From CAYSUS01 sp964434165 (GTDB taxonomy: Bacteria > Planctomycetota > Planctomycetia > Pirellulales > Thermoguttaceae): 64,000 bases of DNA. Made by a program: the position numbers and the translations under genes. This document shows, piece by piece, positions 1 through 9,221 of this stretch. The stretch is taken from positions 1 through 64,000 of the forward strand of contig CAYSUS010000020.1 in assembly GCA_964434165.1 (NCBI GenBank). Direction: 5' to 3'. The notes below the pieces were generated by a model. It was not told the DNA's origin. It made no database searches and was given only the letters and a program-made list of their open reading frames with translations. Each line of letters starts with the position of its first letter. Within the stretch, counting starts at the first letter, position 1.

Positions 1-9
1 AACGCCTTA

Positions 10-42
10 ACGCAAAACGCCGAGAGGGCTGGCTCTCGGCGT
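10..42 (-). terminator. Intrinsic terminator after tRNA-Asn
   Basis: A perfect 10-bp stem (17-26 with 33-42, six-base loop) is followed on the minus strand by TTTT. It lies about 45 nt beyond the 3' end of the minus-strand tRNA-Asn, so it probably ends that transcript. The short T-run makes it moderately strong. Confidence 0.7.
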
Positions 43-87
43 CGTCCGCTAACTGGCGGGTACCCAGGTTCGGACTTTTTGAAGTAG

Positions 88-160
<73 letters not shown>

Positions 161-178
161 AGATGGGCGGGATGACCG

Positions 179-207
179 ATCTTATCGCGCGGACGGGCCT
201 CTCGCAA
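179..207 (-). promoter_or_regulatory. Sigma70-type promoter of tRNA-Asn
   Basis: On the minus strand TTGCGA (207-202) and TAAGAT (184-179) are separated by 17 bp. The predicted start of transcription is about 12 nt before the tRNA 5' end. Position, spacing and box quality all fit a housekeeping promoter. Confidence 0.65.
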
Positions 208-274
208 GAGGCGCGGAGGGGGCCGATGGTTCGGGGTCGATCGGCCTGTCGCCCGGTCGCGAATGGCCGTGCGC

Positions 275-703
275 TCAGGCGCCATCGTCCCGGGTCTTCT
301 CCAGCACGACCCGGTTGCCCGACTCGTTGTACTCCACCCGGGACATGAAGCTCCGCATCAGCATCAACCCCCTCCCTCCGGGCTGGTCGATGCGGTCGGG
401 CGTGGTGGGATCGGGGACCTGCGCCGGGTCGAAGCCGGGGCCTTCGTCGGCGATCTCCACCCGAAGCCGGTAGGGCGACACGCGACAGGTAACCTGGACC
501 TTCTTCTCCGGGTCGAGGTGGTTCCCGTGCTTGATGGCGTTGACCAGCGCCTCCTCCATAGCCAACTGCACGCTGAAGATCTCGCGCTGCGGCCAACGCT
601 GATGGCGGAGCTGCCCCAGAAGCTCGTCGAGCACGCGGCGTCCGGCCTCAGTCAGGCTGGGGATCACGTAGTCGCTCGTCCAGGTCCAGCGGTCTTCGGT
701 CAT
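275..703 (-). CDS. Anti-sigma factor type serine kinase (RsbW/SpoIIAB-like)
   Basis: A 142-residue GHKL-fold (HATPase_c_2) protein. The N-box EEALVNAIKHGN (about 50-61), the G1 motif DEGPGFDP (86-93) and the glycine lid GGRGLMLM (109-116) are all present. Such kinases hold a sigma factor or another partner and phosphorylate a STAS-domain antagonist. The start at 703 (MTEDRWTW) was chosen because the domain begins there; the longer frame upstream is low-complexity and unlike the family. The STAS gene at 918-1271 lies 214 nt upstream on the same strand, giving a classic partner-switching pair. No sigma factor or PP2C phosphatase is adjacent, so the target is unknown. Confidence 0.85.
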   Translation of the reverse strand: MTEDRWTWTSDYVIPSLTEAGRRVLDELLGQLRHQRWPQREIFSVQLAMEEALVNAIKHGNHLDPEKKVQVTCRVSPYRLRVEIADEGPGFDPAQVPDPTTPDRIDQPGGRGLMLMRSFMSRVEYNESGNRVVLEKTRDDGA

Positions 704-917
704 GACGGCGCGATACGGGGGGACCTCTCCACAAGTTCCCGGAAGCGGCCGCAACCCAGCGGCGGGCCGCTCGCCCGGCGCGATGGGGCGCCCTGCCTGG
801 TCCACTTCGTGGGGTGTTCCGAACCACGTGGGCGCCCATGCCAACGCGACCTGGGGCCGGGCATCCCGCCCCCCCGAGCGCCCCATCGCCGACAGCCGCG
901 GCGCGGAGGCGGGAAGA

Positions 918-1271
918 TCAGAAGCTGGCGAGCGCCTCGGACTCTTCGTCGCGAATGTCGAAAAGCCGGTTGAGCTTGGTGATCGCGAAGACCTCGTAGA
1001 TCTCGGGCCGGATGTTGCACAACCGCAATTGCCCACTCCGCGCCTTGACCTTCTTGTCGAGCGTGATCAACTTGCCCAGCGCGGCACTCGACAAGAAATC
1101 GACCCCAGAGAAGTTGAGGAGGAGCTTCTGGCGGTTTTCGACGTCCACCAGTTGGAAGAGCTCCTGGCCCCATTCCTGGATGTTGATGTCTTCGATGATC
1201 TTCTGGTCGCGGAAGCGAACCACGCAGACCTCGCCGACATCGGCCACCTGCAGCCGACGGTAACCAACCAT
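918..1271 (-). CDS. STAS-domain anti-sigma factor antagonist
   Basis: A 117-residue single STAS domain of the SpoIIAA/RsbV type. The phosphorylation loop reads VDFLSSAALGKL (about 57-68); by alignment with DSSG of SpoIIAA the acceptor would be Ser62, with Ser61 in place of the usual Asp. It is expected to bind the downstream kinase (275-703) when unphosphorylated and release that kinase's partner. A strong sigma70-like promoter lies about 130 nt upstream, and the two genes probably form one transcript. Confidence 0.88.
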   Translation of the reverse strand: MVGYRRLQVADVGEVCVVRFRDQKIIEDINIQEWGQELFQLVDVENRQKLLLNFSGVDFLSSAALGKLITLDKKVKARSGQLRLCNIRPEIYEVFAITKLNRLFDIRDEESEALASF

Positions 1272-1401
1272 CTAGCGTACTCCTCACGCAGCTTGGAGAT
1301 ATCCCGCACTCGCCCGCAAACCGGCTCAAGCCGCGTGTTGTGCGAGGGCCGGCCCCCCTCCCGGCAACAAGCTTCACGGGAGCGAGACGGAAGACGCTAT
1401 C

Positions 1402-1429
1402 ATCATATACCCATGAGGGAGGGTGTCAA
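1402..1429 (-). promoter_or_regulatory. Sigma70-type promoter of the STAS/kinase operon
   Basis: On the minus strand a perfect TTGACA (1429-1424) is followed after 16 bp by TATGAT (1407-1402, 5 of 6 consensus bases). It is the best promoter seen in the window and points at the STAS gene starting at 1271. The gene-free stretch 1272-1572 holds nothing else that I can recognise. Confidence 0.7.
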
Positions 1430-1572
1430 GACGAAGCCCACCCGGCGCACGCGGCCTGCCGTTTCCTCGCCGAAGTACCTCCGGCAACCGGCTTCGCCCC
1501 TGTCGGGAATCGGGGAAATCACTCGGCGGCGGCGAGCCCGGGCCCCGGGTCCGTGCGTCGCCGCCAAGAGAG

Positions 1573-2067
1573 TTAACGTATCTCGTTCACCTCAACCAGG
1601 CTCTTGAGCACGGCCCTCTCGATGAACAGGTAGTTGACTCCCTGGTACTCCGTGACCGTGCCTCGCACGATCCACTCCTGTTTCTCCGGGCTGTCGGCGA
1701 CGACACGCACGATCCGCTCCAGGTTAAGGTTCTCCAGAGCCACCATGCGGAGTGGGGCGCCGGCCCCTAGAAACGTGACTCGCTCGCCGGTGATGAGGAA
1801 GAAGCCCGTCTCGTCCTCGATGCGGCTGCCCTCGCGGAGCCGTGTGGGCGTCGCTTCGGCCGCCTCCCGGACCTCGAGAGGCGCAGTCGGCTCCGTGGCT
1901 CCGGTCGTCTCCGTCTTCGCCGCCGGCGCCGCCTTGTCGGGCGGGGCGCCGACCAGCGACGAGGCAAGCCCTGCTCCGATCGCCAGGGCCAACGCCAAGA
2001 CCGCCGCCGACCCCCGGTCGACAGCGCCCGCTCGGTGCGCAGTGGCCGATCGCTTCGTCGCCTGCAT
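1573..2067 (-). CDS. Membrane-anchored protein with planctomycete-type C-terminal domain
   Basis: A 164-residue protein starting MQATKRSATAHR. It has a basic N-terminus, one hydrophobic segment (about 20-40, AAVLALALAIGAGLASS), an Ala/Pro/Thr-rich linker, and a compact C-terminal domain of about 90 residues beginning LREGSRIEDETGFFLI. That domain, with GTVTEYQGVNYLFIERA near its end, resembles in my judgement a beta-rich domain of unknown function seen in many planctomycete proteins. It is probably anchored with the domain outside the cytoplasm. The start was placed just before the hydrophobic segment; the longer frame upstream is low-complexity. The function is unknown. Confidence 0.7.
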   Translation of the reverse strand: MQATKRSATAHRAGAVDRGSAAVLALALAIGAGLASSLVGAPPDKAAPAAKTETTGATEPTAPLEVREAAEATPTRLREGSRIEDETGFFLITGERVTFLGAGAPLRMVALENLNLERIVRVVADSPEKQEWIVRGTVTEYQGVNYLFIERAVLKSLVEVNEIR

Positions 2068-2345
2068 ACTCGGCTCCGTCGATTGAAGGACCGCCCCTCG
2101 GAAGTGTACTGCGCGTTGCCCGCAGCGGCGGCCCCGAGGGCGTTGCTTTTCCGCAACATGACGTCGAGCGGCGGCCGCGCGGGCATTCGGCCTCGCACGG
2201 CTATCGCGCGCGGCGTCTGCGGCCGCAACCCTCGAAGCCGCGGCTGGTTGCGCCACGTGCGCACGATCCGCGCGCCGTCCCGGGCATGGCTTTTGCCCCT
2301 GAAGTCCCCCGGAGTGCCCGTCTGAGGACCACGTGGAAGCCGATC

Positions 2346-3239
2346 ATGAACCTGAACGTCGTTTGGAGAGTAGCGGCGGCCGCCGTCGTCGTGTCGGGCT
2401 GGTCGGCATCGGCTGAGGTGGACGAAAGCCGTGCGGCCGAGGTCAAGCTGCCGCGCGGGGTGCTCGTGTTTGCCGCCAGCGGCCGGGGTTTCGCGGGCGA
2501 CGTGGACCTTCGCACCGATGACGAACAACTCTGGATCCGCTCGGGCGATTCGGCGCTCTCCGTCGTGCGGCCCGTGGCGTGGGACCGGGTCCGCGCGGTG
2601 ACCTTCGGCTGCCAGACCGTGCCCGGGGGCGTGTTCCGCGAGCTGATCGAGTCGTTGCGCCCCGAAGGGAGCTTCGGGCCCGAGCCGCCGCAGGTCATCG
2701 TGATGCGCGGCGAGGGCCGAGGCGAGATCGCTCTGCCGGAGCGGGCGGCCCCAGCGCGCGACGAAGGCGATCGCGTGCGCTGGCTGGACATCGACGTCTG
2801 GGCCGACAACTGGGACTCGGACGCGGCCCAGGACGGCCTGGTCGTGCAGATATCGCCATTCGACGGCCAGGGAAGGCTCGTGCCGGTCCGCGGCACGCTG
2901 CGGGCGCGGCTCTATGCCCAGCGGCACGCCGGTCGAGGGCATCGCGACCCGTTCGCTCGGCGCCAGCGGTGGACCCGGGCGGTGCGCGAGGCGGACTTCG
3001 GACCCGGCGGGGCGATCTATCGCCTGCCGTTCGCCCCGAAGAGCACCAACCCGGAGTTCGATCTTCTGGTGTCCAAGTACGGGGCGGTGCTGGTGGAGCT
3101 GGACGTGCCGGGAGAAGGAACGCTGGCCGCCACGGCCAGCAGCGTGCGGATCCGTGCGGGAAGCATCGTGCGCGACGCCCTTCAGCGGGCGACCTCGACG
3201 CGGTTCTTCCCGGGCGAGCGAACCGGGGCGGGACGCTAG
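2346..3239 (+). CDS. Secreted protein of unknown function
   Basis: A 297-residue protein beginning MNLNVVWRVAAAAVVVSGW, a typical signal peptide with probable cleavage near ASA-EVDES (about 20-22). The mature part opens with a segment of the type RGVLVFAASGRGFAGDV that reads like a beta-strand domain on how a value is evaluated or displayed. A second region (WLDIDVWADNWDSDAAQDG, about 140-160) is also beta-rich. I recognise no catalytic motif. It is transcribed divergently from the 1573-2067 gene across about 280 bp. Confidence 0.7.
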   Translation: MNLNVVWRVAAAAVVVSGWSASAEVDESRAAEVKLPRGVLVFAASGRGFAGDVDLRTDDEQLWIRSGDSALSVVRPVAWDRVRAVTFGCQTVPGGVFRELIESLRPEGSFGPEPPQVIVMRGEGRGEIALPERAAPARDEGDRVRWLDIDVWADNWDSDAAQDGLVVQISPFDGQGRLVPVRGTLRARLYAQRHAGRGHRDPFARRQRWTRAVREADFGPGGAIYRLPFAPKSTNPEFDLLVSKYGAVLVELDVPGEGTLAATASSVRIRAGSIVRDALQRATSTRFFPGERTGAGR

Positions 3240-3378
3240 GCGAGGACGCGGAAGCGGCTTCTTCTTCTCGCAAGCCGCCGGACGAATGAGAGTGGCGAAG
3301 CTGCTCTTGCGTCCTTCCCAAGGGCGGCAGGCCATGTCGGCTACGGCCGACCGGGCGCGTTGCGGGGGCGAGGTGCGG

Positions 3379-3684
3379 TCAACCGCCGCCGCCTTCGGGC
3401 TTGGGCATGGTGATGGCGTGCAGGACGAGGACCGCCCCGATGGAAAGGAGCGAGTAGCCGATCCACTCCGGCGGCTTGATGGTTCGAGCCGGGGCGGCGC
3501 GCTCGCCGGGCAGGATTCGCTGGAGGGAGAAACTCGCCGTAGCGACCGGCCGGTTCGCCCGTTTCGTGAAGATCTTCGCCGCCTCGGGCGTGAGCACGGC
3601 CGTATCCACCAGGCGGAACTGGATCCCCAGAAGAAGGAACAGCACGCCTGCCAGGAAGAACTGATTGCGGTTCAGATCCATCAT
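3379..3684 (-). CDS. Small two-helix membrane protein
   Basis: A 101-residue protein starting MMDLNRNQFFLAG behind a good ribosome binding site (AAAGGAGA, about 8 nt upstream). The first membrane segment is about 8-24 (FFLAGVLFLLLGIQFRLV), a periplasmic-looking loop of about 50 residues follows, and the second segment is at about 74-92 (WIGYSLLSIGAVLVLHAIT). It ends in MPKPEGGGG. I do not recognise a family. The start 60 nt further upstream was rejected because it lacks a ribosome binding site. Confidence 0.65.
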   Translation of the reverse strand: MMDLNRNQFFLAGVLFLLLGIQFRLVDTAVLTPEAAKIFTKRANRPVATASFSLQRILPGERAAPARTIKPPEWIGYSLLSIGAVLVLHAITMPKPEGGGG

Positions 3685-4082
3685 GGCCGGTCTCCTTTCG
3701 ACGCTCATGCGGGGTGAGCCTGGCGCGTGGCGCTTCGCGGCCACAAGGATTTATCGACCCGAGACGGCGACGGGGTACAAGGATGCCGCAGGCAGGTCGC
3801 GTGGGATCGTCGGCAACGAAGGGCACGGTTTTTCCGACGACGCGGGACGGCCGCTCTTTGCGGGCGCCGGTTCGGAGGGACACGACGGTCGTGCCGGTCG
3901 AACCGGCGAGCCCCCCCGAGGCGGTCCGGACGGCACACCGCGGCAGCCCGCCAACTTGACGACCGGCGCGCGGCGCGACCTATACTTTCGCAACCGAGCC
4001 GGCCAGCCGGAGCCGCTCGGCAGACGTTGCCGACGGAGCGGCTGGACCGTCCAAGCAAGCGTGGGAAGGGGTGAACGCCAAC
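3685..4082. other. Intergenic region with the cheY promoter
   Basis: A 398-bp gap between a minus-strand and a plus-strand gene. It carries the promoter described at 3956-3986 and the cheY ribosome binding site. I see no conserved RNA motif or small gene in the rest. Confidence 0.5.
3956..3986 (+). promoter_or_regulatory. Probable promoter of the CheY-like gene
   Basis: TTGACG (3956-3961) and TATACT (3981-3986) are good boxes, separated by 19 bp, slightly longer than ideal (18 bp if CTATAC is used). The predicted transcript starts about 90 nt upstream of the receiver gene. Confidence 0.5.
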
Positions 4083-4460
4083 ATGTCCAGTTCGGTTCTG
4101 ATCGTGGACGACTCGGCGCTGATGCGGCAGATGATCGCGGACACGCTCGTGTCGGACGGGTGGGAAGTCGTGGGCGAGGCGGCCGACGGGCGCGAGGCCG
4201 TGGCGAAGTACGAACAGCTCAGGCCGCTGGCCGTAACGATGGACATCGTCATGCCCGGCGCCAACGGGATCTACGCCCTGGAGGAGATCATGAAGATGGA
4301 CTCGGCGGCCCGGGTGGTGGTCGTCAGCGCCCTGAACCAGACGCGATTGATCTCCGAGGCGATCCGCAAGGGGGCCCAGGATTTCATCGCCAAGCCCTTC
4401 CTTCCCGAGCAGCTCCAGACCACGATGGCCAACTGCCTTCCGACTGAGACGGCCCTTTGA
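4083..4460 (+). CDS. Stand-alone response-regulator receiver (CheY-like)
   Basis: A 125-residue protein consisting only of a receiver domain. The acidic pair is D9/D10 (LIVDDSA), the phosphoacceptor D54 (MDIVMP), the switch serine S82 (VVVSA) and the lysine K104 (KPF). The ATG at 4083 has a strong GGAAGGGG ribosome binding site about 10 nt upstream and is preferred to the in-frame GTG at 4071. With no output domain it must act by binding a partner, as CheY binds the flagellar motor. No histidine kinase or chemotaxis gene is adjacent. Confidence 0.93.
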   Translation: MSSSVLIVDDSALMRQMIADTLVSDGWEVVGEAADGREAVAKYEQLRPLAVTMDIVMPGANGIYALEEIMKMDSAARVVVVSALNQTRLISEAIRKGAQDFIAKPFLPEQLQTTMANCLPTETAL

Positions 4461-4697
4461 GCACCCCCGAGCCCAGCACCCAACCGCGGCCGCGTGCGAG
4501 GCACCCCTCCACGCGGCCGGTCGCTTTCTTGGCGGAGCAACGGGGGCATGATCCTGGCGGGACCGGGGCGAGGTCGGCGTTGTACGTGGGGTCGGGCCGT
4601 CGCCATTGCATCGCGGGGAGCGGTTTCAAGCCGCAGGCAACTCGCGTAAGATGCCCGACGTGGGGTGTGCCGGGGTCCGTGGCTGGGGAGCGGATGG

Positions 4698-6317
4698 ATG
4701 GTCACAAGCGCCAGCGAGTTCCTGGTTCCGGCAAGACGTTTCCTGCGGATGTGCCGCCGCAGCATGCGCCGGCCGAAGATCGCCGACTCGACCGGCCTGG
4801 AGATGACCGGCGGCCAACTCCTCGTGCGGTCGCTGGTGCTCCGCCGCCTGCTGCGCCGCCAGGTCCTTGGCCCGGACGAGCGCCACGTGGGCGTTCTGCT
4901 CCCGCCGTCAGCCGGGGGAGTGCTGGCCAACGCCGCGGTCTCGCTCGACGCCCGCGTCGCCGTCAACCTGAACTACACGCTGTCGGCGGAAGTGCTTAAC
5001 GAGTTCTGCATCCGGGCCGCGTCGGTGCGCCACGTGCTGACCAGCCGCAAGGTGCTCGAGCGGTTCCCGCTTCGGCTCGACGCCGAGCTGGTATTCCTGG
5101 AGGAACTCCGCGAGCGGGTCACCGCCCGGGACAAGGCGACCGCGGCGCTCGCCGCCTGGTGCGCCCCGATTCCGATGCTCGAACGGTCGCTGGGCCTGCC
5201 GGGGATCGATGCGGACGAGGTGTTCACGATCATCTTCACCGCGGGCTCGACGGGCGAGCCGAAGGGGGCGATGCTCACGCACCGCAACGTGGGCTCGAAC
5301 ATGGACGCCTTCAATGAGGTGATCCGCCTTCACGACCGGGACGTGCTGACCGGGATCCTGCCGTTCTTCCACTCGTTCGGTTTCACCACGACGCTGTGGT
5401 CGGCGCTGACCCTGGGTCCCAAGGGCGTTTACCACTATAGCCCCCTGGACGCCCGGCAGGTGGGCAAGCTCAGCCGGGAGCACGGGGCGACGATCCTCGT
5501 GGCCACGCCCACGTTTTTGCGGTCGTACCTCAGGCGGTGCGAGCCGTCGGACTTCGCCGCGCTCAACACGGTGATCGCCGGGGCGGAGCACCTGCCGCAG
5601 AACCTCAGCGACGAGTTCCAGCGGCGATTCGGCGTGCGCCCGACCGAGGGCTACGGATGCACGGAGCTCTCCCCGGTGGTCTCGTGCAACCTTCCGAACG
5701 CCCGGGCGAAGCACCCCGAGGAGCCCGGGCGCAAGGAAGGAACCGTGGGCCCGCCGCTGCCGGGCTTGGAGGCCAAGGTGGTGGACCTGGATACGGGGGC
5801 CGATCTGGGACGATGCCGACCGGGAATGCTGCTCATTCGCGGTCCTAACGTGATGAAGGGCTACCTGTCGGCCCCGGAGAAGACGGCCCAGGTCATCCGC
5901 GACGGGTGGTACACGACCGGCGATGTGGCCGTGATCGACGAGGAGGGATTCATTCGCATCACGGGGCGCGAGAGCCGGTTCTCGAAGATCGGCGGCGAGA
6001 TGGTCCCGCACCTGCGCATCGAGGAAGCCATCGCCGAATTGCTCAACCTCGACCCCGAGGTGGTGCATCTGGCCGTCACCTCCGTGCCCCACCCCACCAA
6101 GGGCGAGCGGATCGTCGTCCTGCACACCGGGCTGTCGATGTCCCCCGAGCAGATCTGTGGCAAGCTGGGCGAGATGGGTCTGCCGCCGATCTGGATCCCG
6201 CTACCCGACAGCTTCCGCCAAGTCGAGGAGATTCCCATGCTGGGAACCGGCAAGCTCGATCTTCGAGGCGTGCGGCAGCGTGCGGCCGCGGAATTCGCCT
6301 CCGGGCACGAGGAGTAG
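4698..6317 (+). CDS. AMP-forming acyl-CoA/acyl-ACP synthetase
   Basis: A 539-residue member of the ANL (AMP-binding) family. The ATP-binding loop reads FTAGSTGEPKGAMLTHRNV (about 182-200); YGCTELSP, YTTGDVA and KIGGEMVPHLRIEE follow in the usual order, and the C-terminal region ends GTGKLDLRGVR with the catalytic lysine. It activates a fatty or other acid as the acyl-adenylate and transfers it to CoA or ACP. The absence of a carrier domain and the general look resemble the synthetase half of the acyl-ACP/2-acyl-GPE enzyme Aas, without the acyltransferase half. The ATG at 4698 is preceded by GGGGAGCGG. The substrate is unknown. Confidence 0.85.
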   Translation: MVTSASEFLVPARRFLRMCRRSMRRPKIADSTGLEMTGGQLLVRSLVLRRLLRRQVLGPDERHVGVLLPPSAGGVLANAAVSLDARVAVNLNYTLSAEVLNEFCIRAASVRHVLTSRKVLERFPLRLDAELVFLEELRERVTARDKATAALAAWCAPIPMLERSLGLPGIDADEVFTIIFTAGSTGEPKGAMLTHRNVGSNMDAFNEVIRLHDRDVLTGILPFFHSFGFTTTLWSALTLGPKGVYHYSPLDARQVGKLSREHGATILVATPTFLRSYLRRCEPSDFAALNTVIAGAEHLPQNLSDEFQRRFGVRPTEGYGCTELSPVVSCNLPNARAKHPEEPGRKEGTVGPPLPGLEAKVVDLDTGADLGRCRPGMLLIRGPNVMKGYLSAPEKTAQVIRDGWYTTGDVAVIDEEGFIRITGRESRFSKIGGEMVPHLRIEEAIAELLNLDPEVVHLAVTSVPHPTKGERIVVLHTGLSMSPEQICGKLGEMGLPPIWIPLPDSFRQVEEIPMLGTGKLDLRGVRQRAAAEFASGHEE

Positions 6318-6449
6318 GGTTTCGGCAACGCCTCGTCGGTAAGGGGGTCGGCGATGAGATGAGCGGTCGGGAGTCTCTTCTCGAAAGCGCTCGCCCCGTG
6401 GCCGAGGCAGCATCCGAGAGAAGCCCCCGTCCCGTCCCGCGACGGACGG

Positions 6450-7379
6450 CTAACGCGGCACCGATTCGTTCGGGCGCGTGGCCACCTTGGGCGTCGGTTG
6501 CGGCGCCGCGGCGCGTGGGGCGGCCGAGCGCTGCGACGCGCGCGCGGCGACTTCGGCGAACGCCTGGCGGACCTCCGGCTGCACGCCTTCGAGCTTCGTG
6601 GCCAGGCGCTGCAAGCCGCGGGCGTTCACGTCGGCCGTCTTGGACAGGCTGCCCAGGAATCCGGCCGTCTGGACGAAGTTGCCGTCGGCCACCTTGCCCA
6701 CCAGAGGCTGAAGCGTCTTGGTGAACACCTCCAAGGCGCCCGGCTCAAGCTGCAAGAACGTGTCCAGCCGGGCCGTCACGAAGTGCCGCCCGTCGGGTTC
6801 GCGGGCGTAACCCGTGCGGAGAAGCATCAACCCGCGACCGTGCACCTTCTTGCTGAACAACGGCCCGTCGTACACCCCTTCGGCGTAGAGCAGATGGGTG
6901 TCGGAGCTGCAGTGGAGATAGTACAGCGTGCACTTCGTTCCGACGCCGTCCTCCATGGCGTAGGTGTTCTCGCCCGTCTGGCGAAGCTTCATCTGCGTCA
7001 CCCCGAGCACCTCCCAGATGTTGACGACGACGTCGGGGTGCTGCACGCAGAACAGGTAGAGCTCCGGATCGCAGGGGATGACCTGCGTCGGCATGCGGCG
7101 AAAGGCGGTGACGCTGGAGAGCACGGCCGACGTCTTGGCGCGGGACGACTCGTCGAGCTTCTCCACGGGGAGCGCGGCGACCGCCTCCTCCCGGGCTTGA
7201 CGACTCGAGGTGGCCTGGTTGGGATCGGCGCGGAACAGGTCTGCCAGACCGGCCCCCGCTGCCGGTTGGCCCAGGGTGCAGACCGCGGCCGCGGCCACGG
7301 CTCCAAGCAGCGGCAGCCCCTTCGCCTGAGCCCACAGCGTGGTTGGTCGTCTTGCCGGCGCCGCGATGCGGATCGTCAC
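6450..7379 (-). CDS. Exported protein of unknown function
   Basis: A 309-residue protein. The GTG start at 7379 has AGGGGGAT about 7 nt upstream and gives an N-terminus with basic residues, then a hydrophobic stretch (about 18-42, GLPLLGAVAAAAVCTLGQ) consistent with a signal peptide. The body (CDPELYLFCVQHPDVVVNIWEV; YLHCSSDTHLLYAEGVYDG) looks like a compact conserved domain of the kind annotated as hypothetical in planctomycetes. The C-terminus is Ala/Pro/Arg-rich. No catalytic motif is evident. Confidence 0.72.
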   Translation of the reverse strand: MTIRIAAPARRPTTLWAQAKGLPLLGAVAAAAVCTLGQPAAGAGLADLFRADPNQATSSRQAREEAVAALPVEKLDESSRAKTSAVLSSVTAFRRMPTQVIPCDPELYLFCVQHPDVVVNIWEVLGVTQMKLRQTGENTYAMEDGVGTKCTLYYLHCSSDTHLLYAEGVYDGPLFSKKVHGRGLMLLRTGYAREPDGRHFVTARLDTFLQLEPGALEVFTKTLQPLVGKVADGNFVQTAGFLGSLSKTADVNARGLQRLATKLEGVQPEVRQAFAEVAARASQRSAAPRAAAPQPTPKVATRPNESVPR

Positions 7380-7710
7380 AGCGGAATCCCCCTGAATTGC
7401 ACTGACTGCGCGGTCTTCCCCCTTTACCCCGACCCAAGGGACGGGGCAGCCCGCACTCACCCCCCAAGGATGGACGGGTTCTTGGTTATTCGGCTCGCGA
7501 AAGGCTTGGCGGTCAGTGAAATTCTGACGGCCCGGCCCTGGGCGCAGGACAAGCATCAACCGGGAGCCCTGGGCGTTTTAGGATAGCGCCAGTTGCGCAT
7601 GGATCGGCTTGCCAGGCGAACGGGTTGGGCTTGAGGCGGGCCCGGGCTTTCGGCAAAATACCGCCCCTCGCCGCGGGGCTTCCCCGAAACCACTCAGCCG
7701 GGCACGCGCG
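7380..7710. other. Divergent intergenic region
   Basis: 331 bp between two genes transcribed away from each other. It must hold both promoters, but I find no pair of boxes close to consensus, no palindrome of the repeat families seen elsewhere and no small gene. The strong ribosome binding site of the minus-strand gene lies at its left edge. Confidence 0.4.
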
Positions 7711-9081
7711 ATGCGCCGATCGGTTCCCTTTCCCCTACCCCGCCGTCTCGTTCAGCCCGGCCCCCAAGCGCGGCTTGCCTGGACCCTCTGCGTGGCGGCC
7801 AGCATGGTGGCCGTGGCCGCGGGCGCTTGGATGTGGCGGGCGCATCTGCTCGCCTGGTACTGGCAGGGACAGCTCAGCCGCACGGCGGACGACGAGGTGA
7901 TTGTCGTGCTTGGCCGCGTGGGGCAGTTGGGCGAGGTCGGCATCCCCGTGCTGGTCGAGGCCCTCGGCGCGCGGCGCGAGGCGGTGGCCAGTGCGGCCAA
8001 GCGGGTCCTCGCCCAGCGCCAGGACCGATGGGAGAACCTGCCCTGGAGCGAGGTCTCGCCCGAACTTCTGGTGCTTTCGGAGGAGCTGGCCGGGCGGGTG
8101 AAGGGTTTCTCACCCACGGCCCAGCGGGAGGCCGAGCGCCTGGCCGCCTGGGTCCTCCGCTGGCGTCCCGATCAAAGCACCCCGGAGAGGTTTCGCATGG
8201 TCGGGGCCTGCGAACAAGTGCTGCGATCGATCTCCCGGGAGCGGCTGGCCGCGGTCGATCGTCGGGGATCGCCTCGCGAAGGGGCCGAGACGGATCGGGG
8301 CCGCGCCGAGCCCGAAGACCGGCCGCGCACGCTGGACGAGCGCGGGCCGGGGCGGCGCATGCGACCGCTGCCAGGCACCAAGGACTTCGCAGCCCTGCCG
8401 GCTCCGCGGCTGCCCATCGCGCGTCTGGCGGGAGACCCCCTACCGGCCCCGCGCGGGGACGAGCCGGGCAAGACCACGTTGCGCCTGGCTGGCGCCGAAC
8501 CGGACAACAACGAGTTGGTCGTGCGTCCGCCCCGCCCGAGGCCGCCCGACGGGGCCGAGCCGCGGCCCAACGCGCCGGCGACGCTGCCGCGGCCTGGACG
8601 ATCGCGGCCCAAGCCCCTGGCGAAGTCGGGGGAAGCGAAGGAGGACGGCGCGGAGGACGGGAGCGGCGGGCCGCCGCCGGCGGCTCCGCAGATCGCCAGG
8701 ACCGACACGCTGGCACTGATGCGCCGCCTGTTGCGGAGCGGCGGAGACGAGACCGCGCGGATTCGGGCGGAGCTCGCCCGGCGAGGCTTCGGCGAGGTGC
8801 ACCTGGAGCTGGCCAAGCGCCTGTTCGACCCAGACCCCGAGGTCCGCCTGGCCCTGGCCCGGCGCCTGCCCGAGCTGAAGAGCGTGGACGCCGTGCCGTG
8901 GCTGCTGTGGCTGTGCGAGGACCAGTCGCCCGAGGTCCGCGCAACCGCCATGGCCTTGTTGGCGACCACGGGCGATCCGGCGTTGATCCGGCGCGTCGAG
9001 CGGATGGCACAAGCCGATGACGACGCTCGCGTCCGCCGCCAGGCCGAGCGAATCCGACAGCAACAGGAAGCCTTGCGGTAG
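7711..9081 (+). CDS. Membrane-anchored HEAT-repeat protein
   Basis: A 456-residue protein starting MRRSVPFPLPRR. One transmembrane segment (about 20-45, TLCVAASMVAVAAGAWMW) anchors it. Alpha-helical repeats follow (about 60-110, GEVGIPVLVEALGARREAV), then a long charged and Pro/Arg-rich linker (about 190-330), then C-terminal HEAT repeats (about 345-450; DPEVRLALARRLPEL and SPEVRATAMALLATTGD). HEAT repeats make protein-binding solenoids. It is probably an envelope scaffold; the partner is unknown. Confidence 0.75.
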   Translation: MRRSVPFPLPRRLVQPGPQARLAWTLCVAASMVAVAAGAWMWRAHLLAWYWQGQLSRTADDEVIVVLGRVGQLGEVGIPVLVEALGARREAVASAAKRVLAQRQDRWENLPWSEVSPELLVLSEELAGRVKGFSPTAQREAERLAAWVLRWRPDQSTPERFRMVGACEQVLRSISRERLAAVDRRGSPREGAETDRGRAEPEDRPRTLDERGPGRRMRPLPGTKDFAALPAPRLPIARLAGDPLPAPRGDEPGKTTLRLAGAEPDNNELVVRPPRPRPPDGAEPRPNAPATLPRPGRSRPKPLAKSGEAKEDGAEDGSGGPPPAAPQIARTDTLALMRRLLRSGGDETARIRAELARRGFGEVHLELAKRLFDPDPEVRLALARRLPELKSVDAVPWLLWLCEDQSPEVRATAMALLATTGDPALIRRVERMAQADDDARVRRQAERIRQQQEALR

Positions 9082-9221
9082 CGGCAGTGCACGGCAGGGC
9101 GGAGTGCCTGCCCCGAACCTCCCCCGCAAGAAGCGATCGCCAACTCCGGCCTTGGGCGTGGGACCGACGGCTACCTCGTCTATTGGCGGGTCCGCGTGGC
9201 ACTCCGTCCTGCGGATCGCAC

